The notes below the pieces were generated by a model, which saw only the letters and a list, made by a program, of their open reading frames with translations, did not search any database and had not been told where the DNA came from. Position numbers and translations under genes: made by a program. A DNA stretch of 64,000 nucleotides, from positions 4,575,415 to 4,639,414 of the forward strand of contig CM051026.1 in assembly GCA_027627225.1 (NCBI GenBank), read 5' to 3'. Shown here piece after piece: positions 46,855 to 57,285 of this stretch. Source of the stretch: Congeria kusceri (Eukaryota; Mollusca; Bivalvia; Myida; Dreissenidae). Position 1 is the first letter of the stretch. Each line of letters opens with the position of its first letter.

Positions 46855-46980
46855 CAAACGCGTTTCACGATTTCCTCCTCGTGCTTTGCCGATAGCGATT
46901 GGTGAGAAACCTTGTCCTGATTGTACAGGTGTTAACATGTACACTGTGCACGAGGATATCATGAAATTGCGAGACGGTCT
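46855..46980. repeat. J palindrome, copy 2
   Basis: Contains ttcacgatttcctcctcgtg and gtacactgtgcacgaggata. It is followed by an (ACA)n/(CTA)n microsatellite at 46995-47062. Confidence 0.7.
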
Positions 46981-47079
46981 CTATCTATGATTTGTACCAC
47001 AACTACAACAACAACACTTACTTCCGCTACAGCAACAACCGCTACTGCTACTACCACTACTACAATAAAAACACATGTA

Positions 47080-47675
47080 ATAGTCGTAATAATAAACGTA
47101 TGAACGATAATAGCACGAACATACTTAGACAATAATTCTGCTAACGTAATTAAAGGTATTTTAATGCATTGTAATACAGTATTATGTTATATAGGAAGCG
47201 TTTAACGATATTAACCTCCGCCAAAAAGGTAATGCTCGTTGTCGGCGCTGGTTTGTCTGTCTGTAGGTCTGTTAGCGACTTAAGTTAGGAACGGATTGGT
47301 AAGAACCATTCTGAGAAAGTTTGAAACGGGCGAATGAACACGTTTTCAGATTTAATGGTGATTCGGATCATCGCTTGGATCCAGGAACGTTAAACGTATC
47401 CTTTAGTATAGAGAGATACGTCAATTTGCCACATTGTGCTCTATAACTCTTCAAGGACTGCTTTGGGTGCTTGTTTAACCGAAATATATACTAGGAACAA
47501 TAATAGCACATAGCTGTGTGTGATCCGGATCCTGCCTTGGCGGAGGTCTGTGCTCTCCGATGGATTTCCAGTTGCTGATTTTATTAACTATATTTATTTC
47601 ATGTATTTACTGTTAACCACCATTTCACTTTAGGCAAAAATAGTATATATTATTTTAAGTTAGTCTATTCGTTAA
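47080..47675 (+). repeat. Block P copy 1, second part
   Basis: Collinear with 53650-54180. Shared words: ttctgctaacgtaattaaag, gtctgtctgtaggtc, taggaacggattg, gggcgaatgaacacg, ggatcatcgc, ataactcttcaaggactgc. Non-coding in both. Confidence 0.8.
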
Positions 47676-47679
47676 GAAA

Positions 47680-48640
47680 TAATTTTCGATTTATCGTTGT
47701 TTATCGGTCAATAAACAACAATTTGGAAATTTAACAACGAGGGCGTAAGTCCGAGTTATTTAATGACCACGCATTAGAAAGACAAAGAGTTGTTAATTGC
47801 CATATAAACAACAATAATACGAATTTTTTTCAATTCTAACATGATTAAACATATTTTTGCAATTGTAATGGAACTACTTTTTACTTTGCTTCTCTCAGAA
47901 TCGGGACTTCTTTTTGCGTTGTTTATTGGGAAGTTTAAAAACGATATTTTTTTTCTTTGTCTATAAAAAAAATCAGAGAGTAACATGTTAAAATTAAAAA
48001 GAAATTATTCTCTATTTATTGTTGTTTATCGGCCAATTAACAACGATTTGGAGTTCTTACGAGTATAAATTAAACCACGAGGGCGTTAGCCCCAGTTGTT
48101 TGATAGGCACGCATCAGAGCGACAAAGAGTTGTTTATTATTTCGATTTTGACATACATTTTTGCAACGGTAATTGGAACTTCTTTTTACTATGCTCCGCT
48201 CAGATTCGGGATTTCTTTTTGCGTTATTTATTATGTAGTATAACAATGATAATTTTGTTCTTTTCTATAGACAAATCAGAGAGTAACATGTTAGAATTAT
48301 AAAGAAATAATTTTCAAATTAGTGTTGTTTATCGGAGAATAAACAACGATTTGGAGTTCTTATGAGAATGAATTAAACCACGAGGGCGTTAGCCCGAGTT
48401 GTTTAATAGGCATGCGTCAGAACGACAAAGAGTTGTTTATTGGCAGATAAACAACGATAATGCGAAAATTATTTCCGTTCTAACATAATTTGACATATAT
48501 TTTTGCAATTGTAATTGGAACTTCTTTCTGCTATTCTCCACTCAAATCGGAACTTCTTTTTGCGTTGTTTATTGGGTAGCTAAACAACCATAATTTTGTT
48601 GTCTATAGAAAAATGTGCAAATATCATGTTAGAATAGTTT
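47680..48640 (-). repeat. H elements, copies 6-8 in tandem
   Basis: Three minus-oriented units of about 310-340 bp, starting near 47680, 47998 and 48302, each beginning aagaaataattttc and containing gagggcgttagcccgagttg and gcgttgtttattggg. They interrupt block P. The ORFs at 47774, 48019 and 48096 are repeat readings. Confidence 0.85.
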
Positions 48641-48644
48641 AACT

Positions 48645-49080
48645 TTGCCTACATCTTAATAGTATGTAATTTACTGTCTATATATGTTTGACTGAATTAC
48701 CAAAGGAATTCGTGTTTAATTGCATATTTAAGTAAATATGCACATACAAGTTTTAAAATATTTTCAGGTCACATCGAAACTTTAAAAATATTTATTTATT
48801 AATAAATACGTATATTAAATATGCATGTCGAGTGTTTATTAACAATTCGAATATTCTGAACAGTATCTGTTGTGTTGTTGTTGTTTTTAATCTATCTACT
48901 TACGCTAGTACGGTCTTTTATTAGTGGATTTGATAAAATAATAAAATAAATTTTACTTAATGAGAGTATATTTTAAGTATGGTTGTTGGAGGTAAAACAA
49001 CTGATAGTATTTTGGATGCTGTGGTTGTGCGGATGTGTTGGAATTAGTACGACGTGATCAGTAGACAGACCCTCAAGACT
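48645..49080 (+). repeat. Block P copy 1, third part
   Basis: Collinear with 54545-55000: cttaatagtatgtaat, gtgtttaattgcatattta, cttacgctagtacg, aatgagagta, cggatgtgtt, gtagacaga. An A15 run is at 49089-49103, just beyond. Confidence 0.8.
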
Positions 49081-49169
49081 TTTCTCTGAAAAAAAAAAAA
49101 AAAGACAACTGACAAAAGGTTGTCGAAAAGTTATTCTTATAATTATAGAATCCAAATTCGGCAGTTTGA

Positions 49170-49490
49170 TGTAAGAAATAACTTTCGATTTCTCGTTGTT
49201 TATCGGCTAATAAACAACGATTTCGAGTTATGATGCATAGTGATTAAATCACAAGGCGTTAGCCGGAGTGGCCTTAATAGACGCGCATGAGAACGACAAA
49301 CAACGATAATGGGAAAATTGACTTTGATTCAAACATGATCTGACATTAATGTCTGCAATTACAATGCGAACTGTATTTTACAGTTTCGGAACTATTTTTT
49401 TTTTGAGTTGTTTAATGGCGAATTAACAACCTGGAAATGTTTGTTCTTTGTCTATAGAAAACTCTGCATGTGTCATGATAGAATCAGGTT
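49170..49490 (-). repeat. H element, copy 9
   Basis: Begins aagaaataactttcgattt. It contains ttgtttatcggctaataaac, a degraded central stem and tgcatgtgtcatgatagaat at the end. Confidence 0.7.
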
Positions 49491-49544
49491 CAGCATATTC
49501 AGTACGATGTTGTCCGTTTGTTATTAGTTTGTTCCTAACATTAA

Positions 49545-49800
49545 CGTGTATATTATGCAAGGTTTATATGTACTCACTTTAAGTTCAATTGAAAAATATA
49601 TATGTTGTATTATAAGTAATTATTGCAATATGTGTCTGTCTATGTTGTCTGAACGACTGTATATTCCGTTTTGTACATGGTTTTATCTAAAAGTAGTAAA
49701 TGTTGACGAGTGCGAATCAGAATTTCATATATTTGCTTTTTGTATACATTACAATATATGTCGGGTGAATCCGTATATTGACTGAAATTGAAATATACGA
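49545..49800 (+). repeat. Block Q copy 2, first part
   Basis: Matches 34840-34995: gcaaggtttatatgtact, gttttgtacatggttttatc, aaaagtagtaaatgttgacg. The rest of this copy continues at 51200, beyond the family L insertion. Confidence 0.65.
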
Positions 49801-49965
49801 GATTTGCAAGTAATCCAACATAGATATGCTTGTAAACTCAGTGACGATAAAACAGGGCGCCATATTCCTCAAATCTCAGGACATCAATGCAATTTCCTCC
49901 TAGGGCTCAGGAATATACAGTTCCACCATTTAGAGAAACAAACAAATCTTTGTGTTATTTTATTA

Positions 49966-51153
49966 TGCTCCCCGGGGGAGCGTATAGTCGCCGCCTTGTC
50001 CGTCCGGCCGACCTTCCGCCCGTCCTTTTGTCCCACTGTACTGTCCGGGCTATTTCTCAGCAACTTATAGCCGGAATTCAACGAAACTTTATGGGAAGCT
50101 TCATTTCCAAGAGGAGATGTGCATATTACCAGGACGTTCCCCTTCATTGATTTTTCTCAGAGTTATGGGACTTTGAAAGATTTCTGAAATAGGTATATAG
50201 TGAACAATTATTGACTTTCTTGTCCGAGCTATTTCTCAACAATTACTGTCCAGAATTCAACAAAACTGTATGGGAAGCTCCATTACCAAGAGGAGGTGTG
50301 TATATTACCAGAACGTTTCGCTTCAAATATTTTTCTCAGAGTTATGGGACTTTGAAATTTTCCGAAATTAGTACATAGTGCAGAATTCTTGACTTTCTTG
50401 TCCAGACTTTTTCTCAGCAACTACTTGCCGGAATTCAACGAAAAGTATAGGAAGCTTCATAACCAAGAGAAGGTGTGCATATTACCAGGAGGTTCCGCTT
50501 CAATGATTTTTCTCGGAATTATGTGACTTTGAAGATTTTTATATAGTGCACGAGTCATATCCGGGCTTTTTCTCAGCAACTAAAGGACAGATTTTATTGA
50601 AACTTAATAGAAGTCTTCATAACCAAGAGGAAAAGGGCATATTACCAGGATGCTCCGCTTCAATGATTTTTTTCAGAGTTTTGGTACTTTGAAGATTTTT
50701 AAAATTAGTTTATTGTGCACAATTCTTGTACGGGCTTTTTCTCAGCAACTACTTGCCAGATTTCAATAAAACTTCACGGGAAGCTTCATTGCCAAGAGGA
50801 GTTCCGCTTTACTGATTTTTCTTTGGGTTTCAGGACTTTAAAGATGTCATTGTGTCATATCTATTTCTCAGGAACTGCTATATGAAATTCAATGATGCTT
50901 GACGGAAAAGTAAATAACTAGGAATTGAAATAACCATACCGGTATTACAGTAATGATCTATTTCTTTAAATTATTTTATGTTTATTTTTACAATCTTACT
51001 TCATCTTCATGTTCATATTGTATTTGTGTGGTATGCTCACATACAGTTTTGATGTCAGATTTGGTCTTGCAGTTCTAGTGATTTTTAGTCACTTTACAAT
51101 CTCTGCCCTTCTCATTACATGAATATTGCTGACAAAGCGCATTGGGGAGCATC
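49966..51153 (+). mobile_element. Family L element: GCTCCCC/GGGGAGC ends, about 175-bp internal units
   Basis: The left end is tatgctccccgggggagcg, then tagtcgccgccttgtccg. The right end is gcgcattggggagcat. Inside are five to six units with gctatttctcagcaact, ggaattcaacgaaact, gggaagcttcat and tattaccaggacgttcc, starting near 50050, 50229, 50407, 50566, 50736 and 50866. No transposase. ORFs at 49804-50150 read the head. It probably split block Q copy 2. Confidence 0.75.
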
Positions 51154-51199
51154 CGTCAGTTTTACTGATATCCTTGTTTTCTATGTATTCAATTTAATA

Positions 51200-51890
51200 G
51201 TTTGCTAACGAAATTCGTCGATTTCCTCTGTGTGAGGGAGTTCCGTGCTTTTAGACAGTCGGCTTCCGGTTCTTTTTTTTATATATTGCCAACTCATTCT
51301 AGACATGCTCGATTGTATTAATCGGACATCCGGTAAACAATTCACCTTGTCCCGGTACACGCGCGCTCTGTCGCCATTTCCGGTTACAGTGATTAGGGAC
51401 TTCTCGGTGAAGACAACGTTTAGTGAACGTCGAGCATGTCGTCTGCAAGGTCCCGTATCCACGAAGGTCCTACGTAAAAATTTAAGGACATTTCGTAAAA
51501 TCGTCAAATTATTTGTAAGACTGTGCCTGGATCATTTAAAGAGGAATAGGACTTAAATGGTGTTATTCTGCTAAGAATGAATAGTGTGTCTTATTGTACT
51601 ATATTTCAAAGTATAGCTTTTCACGTCTGCAACAGCCTGCACCACTACAAGGGGAATGTACCACGACTGTTGCTATCGTCGTCTGTTGTGAATGAGATCC
51701 CCGTGCTTCCTGAAATTATAGACACATAGTGTACGATTATTTGTGCCATGCATAATTGATACTTATTCACCAATATATACGACCTGGGATGAATACCAAT
51801 AACATTCGGTTTAGGACACACAACATGTACTTACCCTTCACAATTATAGTACATGTAAGTATATTTTAACAGTCTGCCATTTCATTTTTT
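51200..51890 (+). repeat. Block Q copy 2, second part
   Basis: Matches copy 1 and copy 0: agtcggcttccggttctt, tgccaactcattctagacatg as two words, catttccggttacagtga, tgctatcgtcgtctg, cagtctgccattt. The 100- and 103-codon ORFs on opposite strands overlap here without clear conservation. Confidence 0.65.
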
Positions 51891-51990
51891 ACTTATATCA
51901 TTGACATACCGGTTGTACATGAGTTTTGGTACATATAGAATTTATTTGTCACGGCATGAACTTAGTCACTTAAAGGGGAGAAGTTGTGTG

Positions 51991-52067
51991 GCGGCCCGGT
52001 TAGCTCAGTCGGAAGAGCACTCGCCCTGATAGCGAGGGGTCCCGGGTTCGAGTCCCGGACTGGCCGC
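51991..52067 (+). ncRNA. tRNA-like domain in the 5' terminal repeat
   Basis: Cloverleaf-like: D arm gctc/gagc, anticodon stem ctcgc/gcgag with loop cctgata, T arm ccggg/cccgg. The loop lacks T at position 33 and the acceptor pairing is imperfect, so it is not a functional tRNA. It lies inside the LTR-like repeat and may act as a pol III promoter. Confidence 0.6.
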
Positions 52068-52166
52068 ACAATTTTCTCACCCTGTGACATTTGGCGCCCA
52101 ACTTTTGAGCGAGGGTGTATGTCACGGCATGAAATTGGTCACTTTTAATTGGGGAGAAGTTGTTTT

Positions 52167-52244
52167 TTAGGCCCGGTTAGCTCAGTTGGGAGAGCACTCG
52201 CCTTGATAGCGAGGGGTCCCGGGTTCGAGTCCTGGACTGGCCGC
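52167..52244 (+). ncRNA. tRNA-like domain in the 3' terminal repeat
   Basis: Same as the 5' copy, but the anticodon loop reads cttgata with T at position 33 and a formal TGA anticodon. There is no long variable arm as a serine tRNA would need, so this is a derived domain, not a tRNA gene. Confidence 0.6.
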
Positions 52245-52639
52245 ACAATTGTCTCACCCTGTGACATATTAGTGGTAATGTACCTAAAACATTTGAACAC
52301 TAAGATTTGAATTACGAATTACTGCACGTTTTAACACATCCGCACTAAACAAATGAAAATGTATTTGAATTCCGTGTTTACTCTTTGGAATCCATCAAAC
52401 CTTATATAATGTTAATAATACCAAATGTAATTGCTAATAATGCTTTCGTGTTTATTATTATATTTGTTGGTATAATCAGTTGTAGAACTAAGAGTACACG
52501 TAGTTGTATATGCTTAGATTTGATATCGGAATATTTGGGGTGGTGTTTGTTGTCTTGTCGGTTACTGTCTTACTGAACACGTGCTTACCTCAATGTAGAT
52601 GTAATGTTCATATTTTTATCCGAAAGATCAGTAAGTTTT

Positions 52640-52852
52640 TCAGGACATAATTGCCGTGGTGTTATGGATTTGATTTCCCCCTTGCGATCGGGAGATAGTG
52701 AATTTTTTATCCATACCCCTTCTCGGGGAGCGTTTGAGTGATCTTTCTCAAAAGACCAAGTACTGGTTCTACCCAGAAAAACGGACTCGAAACTGTCTCA
52801 GTAATCATCTGCCTTTGGATACAATCAATCTTAAATAAATAGGTTTAAACTC
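52640..52852 (+). mobile_element. tRNA-derived SINE (family S), plus strand
   Basis: Head ggtgttatggatttgatt and ccttgcgatcgggagat. Body gatctttctcaaaagacc and aagtactggttctaccc. 3' end cttaaataaataggtttaaac as two words. The box B region is eroded. Confidence 0.75.
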
Positions 52853-53099
52853 ACGAATCCATGTAAATCCAGCACCGCTTCCGTCATTTAATATTTATTA
52901 ATATTCATTATACTCGATAGTCTCGTTATATAAACGTAAAAATAAAATCACATTTAATTTCAGTTGCTCCCAAATTACTGTGGGCTATTCTATAGACAAC
53001 ATACTTAAAAAGATCTTATATTACAGTAACAAAAGTGGATATAGTTTCTGTTGATTAAATTTATACTTTAATAATAAACTAGACAAACATGGTGTTATA

Positions 53100-53225
53100 T
53101 TTGAAAACTGCATGTACGTGTAATTACAACGAATATAACAGACGTGTGTTTTGAGAGCGATGTCTGTTAGCTCAGAGATATATTGAAAACACATTCTGGC
53201 TCGGTCATTGAAGTATTCCTTTGTT
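53100..53225 (+). repeat. Block P copy 2, first part
   Basis: Counterpart of 44885-45070. The 2 kb that follow in copy 1, including the 54-bp minisatellite and J copy 2, are absent here and replaced by H copy 10. Confidence 0.65.
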
Positions 53226-53309
53226 ATATATTATGTTTATTTCCAAACGCGTGTATTGATGTTATCTTCCTAAAGAGGTAATTCAATTCATATTCGAACA
53301 TGATACTCG

Positions 53310-53645
53310 CCAATTTTTCTATAGATAAAGAACAAAATTATCGTTGTTAAACTACCCAATAAACAGCACAAACAGAAGTCCCGATTCTTAGCGGAGCATA
53401 GTAAAAAGTAGTTACACTTACAATTGCAAAAATATAATTATATCAAATCATGTTAGAATCGAAATAATATTCGCATTATCGTTGTTTATCGACCAATAAA
53501 CAACTCTTTGTCGTTCTGATGCACGTATTATTAAACAGCTCGGGCTAACGCCCTCGTGGTTTCATTCCTACGCATCAGAACTCCAAATCGTTCTTTATTG
53601 ATCGATAAACAAAGATGAATCGAACATTATTTCTTAAATAGCACA
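53310..53645 (+). repeat. H element, copy 10
   Basis: Well preserved plus-orientation copy: tgttaaactacccaataaac, atcgttgtttatcgaccaat, ctcgggctaacgccctcgtg, cctacgcatcagaactcc, ending cgaacattatttctta. Confidence 0.8.
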
Positions 53646-53649
53646 TGAT

Positions 53650-54180
53650 CTAGTAGTAATAATAAACATATAAACAATAATAGCACATCGATACTTAAAC
53701 ATGAATTCTGCTAACGTAATTAAAGGTATTTGAATGCATTTTAATCCAGTATTATGTTAATATGAAGCGTTTAATATGATCTGTCTGTAGGTCTTTTAGC
53801 TACTTTAGTTAGGAACGGATTGTTATGAACCATTCTGGAAAAGTTTCAAATGGGCGAATGAACACGTGTTGAGATTTTGATGGTGATCCGGATCATCGCC
53901 TGGATTCAGGAATGTTGAAAGTATTCTTTATTATTCTTTATTATCTACAGATGTGGCAATTTGACACATTAAGCTCTATAACTCTTCAAGGACTGCTTGA
54001 CCGAAATATAACCAGAAACAATAATAGCACATAGTCTTGGCGGCGTTCTGGGCTCTCCGATTGATATATAGTTACTGATTTATCAGCTGAATTTATTTCA
54101 TGTATTTTCTGCTATCCACCATTGTCACTTTAGACTGAACAGTGTATATTACTTTCTATTAGTCTATTAGTAGTTGTAAA
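53650..54180 (+). repeat. Block P copy 2, second part
   Basis: Counterpart of 47080-47675, collinear with small gaps: gctaacgtaattaaag, gggcgaatgaacacg, ataactcttcaaggactgc. Confidence 0.8.
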
Positions 54181-54541
54181 CAAGGGCGTATGCAATGGGG
54201 CGCCTTCTAACATTTGAAAAGACGAAACCAGAACAACGTTCATTCCAATCGACTCGTTTTGATACGTTTTCATGGCTCCATTATTGGGAGGTTAGTGTGG
54301 TTCAAACCGCGGTTCCTCATGTTTATGGATTTCAATAAAAATAAAGTTCTTATCTATAAGTCAAATAAACGTATAATAACCATAAGTTGTTTGGAAGATA
54401 AATGCATATTCTGCACATTTTTATTAGATAATCATTTTCTTAACATCAATTATTTCTTTTCAGACGCAATGCCTCGCTTTCTGAATTATCAGCATGTCTT
54501 TTGTTCGTCGCCCCAATATTGGAATGATAGCTACGCCCCTG
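54181..54541. mobile_element. 361-bp hAT-like MITE
   Basis: Left end caagggcgtatgcaatgggg; right end ccccaat...tagctacgcccctg. The inverted CARGGGCGTA termini fit hAT-type ends. The target duplication is unclear. It lies inside block P at nearly the point where copy 1 carries H copies 6-8. The 110-codon ORF at 54214 lies almost wholly inside and is not a known protein. Confidence 0.65.
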
Positions 54542-54544
54542 GTT

Positions 54545-55000
54545 AAGTTTTTCCCACTTATGTACAACTTAATAGTATGTAATAAACTGTCTATAGATGT
54601 GTGACTGAATTATCAAAGGCATATACACCTTTGTGTTTAATTGCATATTTAAAGGAAAAACATGTAAGCACGTAGCGTTTCAAACTATTTTTGGTCACAC
54701 CGAAACTGTCTTTATATTTAACATTTATTTTATACACGTATTTAATTAAACATGTATGTTTTGTAATATTCTTAACGGCATGTGTTGTGATGTTGCTTTT
54801 TTCGAAATATCTATACAACTTACGCTAGTACGTTCTTCTGAAAAATTTTATAGATCGATTTGATTAAATAATACAAGAAACGTTGTTTAATGAGAGTACG
54901 TTTTAATTATTCTCGCTGATGGAGGTAAAATAACAGTTGATATTTGGCTGTTGTTGTGTCCGGATGTGTTTGACTTTGTTCGACATTATCTGTAGACAGA
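54545..55000 (+). repeat. Block P copy 2, third part
   Basis: Counterpart of 48645-49080: gtgtttaattgcatattta, cttacgctagtacg, aatgagagtacg, ccggatgtgttt. Confidence 0.8.
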
Positions 55001-55344
55001 ACGATGTCCTATTATAACATTTTCCGTGCAGATGCGTGATTTAAATATATATTTTATATCGAGAATCAATCCAAAATAAAGTCTGCTTGGTCGATCATTC
55101 TTGCCTCGTTCTGAACACGTGGAAGTGTCGTCTGCATGACTTGTCGTCTGCACCTCTGCAGAGCTCCTTGTCACGCGTTCGACTTTAAGTCAACAAACCG
55201 GATGCCAGTGACGCCTATTGACCGTCCTGCCATCTCCATCTCCGTCCTCCTCCGTATATACTGGTACAAGTGTACCATTGTTAAGTTATGTGCGGGATGA
55301 GGAAAAAACCGTGCTTGCGTCCGCTAATGAAGGTATAAATGTGT

Positions 55345-55462
55345 GTACATCTGTCCGCCGATGATGTGTATGGGTCTGCAGATGATCGTATATGTGTCCA
55401 CAAATGATCGTATATGTGTCCGCCGATGAACGTATATGTGTCCGCCGATGAACGCGTATGTG
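55345..55462 (+). repeat. 22-bp tandem repeat, about 5 copies
   Basis: The word cgtatatgtgtcc starts at 55387, 55409 and 55431, a 22-bp step. Neighbouring degenerate units contain gccgatga. The minus-strand ORF over it is a repeat reading. Confidence 0.85.
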
Positions 55463-55948
55463 TACAATTAACCACTCAAAAGACCGTTGGCTTCCGCCAA
55501 CAGTCTAAAAATAGTGGCTGCTGAGGAGCTCAGCTGAGGATGTCTACATAATGCAGGGCACGCATCTAAATACCGTGAATTGGGATATCCTAAGCCGTAT
55601 TTCATCTAATAGTCCGTCTAGAGAGGCAATTATTCTGCAAAATTGAAGAATCCGTAACACAACCACACACAAAGATGTACTAACAGGAACAGTGACAACA
55701 ATAATCAATCAATTCAATATAACTTCTCATTAGATATGTGTTACTTCCTTATATGTACCAGAAATGCCATACAGAACAAATTGTTGTCTCCTTAAAATCA
55801 GTACTATAGCTGTCCAAAGTTATAGCGGAACATATGTATGTGTGTGTGTGCTAACACCCAACATTTTTATACACACCTTAAACCTTACGCTAAAATAAAA
55901 CGTTAATAAATTGTTATCAATTCATTCCCTCTTTTGCATCAGTTACAA
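55463..55948. other. No recognisable feature
   Basis: Ordinary AT-rich DNA. Confidence 0.4.
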
Positions 55949-56106
55949 TATAGGTATGGCAACGTCTTGGGTGTTAACTGGTCAACCGACAATACTTAGA
56001 ACATAATTTTTACGGGTTTCCAGAGAACTCTCTGGAAACCCGTAGAAGATATGTAATTAATCTTGTCGGTTGACCAGTTAACACCCATAACGTTGCCATA
56101 CCTATA
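55949..56106. mobile_element. 158-bp hairpin MITE with a second hairpin at its tip
   Basis: The outer arms of about 43 bp (from tataggtatggcaacgt) are complementary with two mismatches. The inner hairpin at 56012-56043 is perfect: acgggtttccagag, loop aact, complement. Flanking TA suggests a TA target duplication. Confidence 0.9.
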
Positions 56107-56670
56107 ACCATAAAAATAATCCCGATTGGAGAAAATGAGAGTCCGTTGGGATGTCATACACGATGTGTCTTATTGCGTTCGTTTCAAATTTACTCACACA
56201 TAATGTATGCTTCATTTTTGTAGACATGTACTATGTTGATACGTTATAGGTGCCTATGTTCTCCTACATGTAATAAACTTTACTTGCGGTCTTATGTCAG
56301 GTCTTGACTCATATTAAGAATAAGCCCTACGTTGGCCGCATTTTCATTTCAGGTGTATCCCATATACAGCAAATAACATTGAAATAGAACTACAACGATA
56401 ATTCAATGAGTCTGTATTAACACAAACATAATACATAGTATATTTAATCGACAACATTTTTGCAGGAAAGTTTAAGAAATATTCTATACCACTAAAACAA
56501 ATCAAAGTATTCATTAATGTCTAGCAAACGCAACATTATGAATAAAAATAGCTACAAGATTATCATCGTAAAACAAACAGTTCCACACACAAACTAAACA
56601 GCGTCCAATACCTTTCACGCACAAAACGGCACGAGAAATAATGTTGCCGTAATTTTATATACACAATTCT

Positions 56671-56859
56671 GTGAGGCTTTTTCTTGCAGTTTCTTTTGTG
56701 AAGATTCCTCGCCTTCTCCCTCAGGTAATCGCAGAATGTTCCCCTTATGCCTTCTGGAGCCCAACCGTCTCACCACAGGACACACTTGACCCCTATTCTG
56801 TACAAATCACCGATGACATGACGGGGCTGAAAGATGTGAACACGTACAGGAATAATTAA
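56671..56859 (+). other. Possible terminal coding exon
   Basis: GC-richer than its surroundings and preceded by acceptor-like ttctccctcag near 56716-56726. The open frame continues through FWSPTVSPQDTLDPYSVQIT and ends at a stop after a YRNN-like end. I do not recognise it. No upstream exon was found, so it may be a gene remnant. Confidence 0.28.
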
Positions 56860-57285
56860 AAACCGTGATATTTATTACGATCAGCGATTTACAGTTTTTT
56901 ATGCAATTAAAAACAATATATACTTTTTACAACTTTATGTGCATGGCACAGTTTCTGTATGAATAACTGTCAAATATATCGTTCGGTGAGAAATTATTTT
57001 ACAGTGCTTTTTATTTCAGTGAAACGTCAGTTTCGTTCCGTTTAATTTACTATTACAATAAAGGGCATAGGAATTAATGTTCACAAATGTAAACTGTTGT
57101 ATGCTGTCCAGAATTTCCTCCGCGCTTCTTCTCTTCAAAGAAGTAGTTGACAAAGGCTAGCTGAACAGCTGTCAACTTTTCTGATGTAGTGGTTTTTTAA
57201 ACTTAGCAAAAACATTTTGAGCTGCTCATCCTCAATATCCCTCAATAAAATAGGCAGAACACGTTAGCAGCCATGTACATTTGGG

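Larger units (their letters stand above)
51947..52266 (+). mobile_element. Miniature LTR retrotransposon (TRIM-type) with tRNA-like sequence in both terminal repeats
   Basis: Terminal repeats of 143 bp (51947-52089) and 147 bp (52120-52266) each start TGTCACGGCATGA and end CACCCTGTGACA, with TGTCAC/GTGACA inverted termini. Direct tatt flanks both sides. The 30-bp interior holds TGGCGCCCAAC (52092-52102), the primer-binding site form complementary to tRNA-Lys. A purine-rich gagcgaggg lies before the second repeat. There is no gag or pol. Each repeat contains a tRNA-like domain with box A tagctcagtcgg or tagctcagttgg and a perfect box B ggttcgagtcc. It resembles the TRIM elements reported from bivalves (biv-TRIM). 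Whether that family carries this tRNA-like part I cannot confirm. Confidence 0.88.

Noticed and set aside
51991..52067. Functional tRNA gene
   Set aside because: A and B boxes are good, but acceptor pairing and loop position 33 are wrong, and the same sequence is repeated within LTR-like repeats and in a solo copy.
54214..54546. 110-codon plus-strand ORF as a gene
   Set aside because: It lies almost entirely inside a 361-bp inverted-repeat element, is AT-rich and has no recognisable domain.
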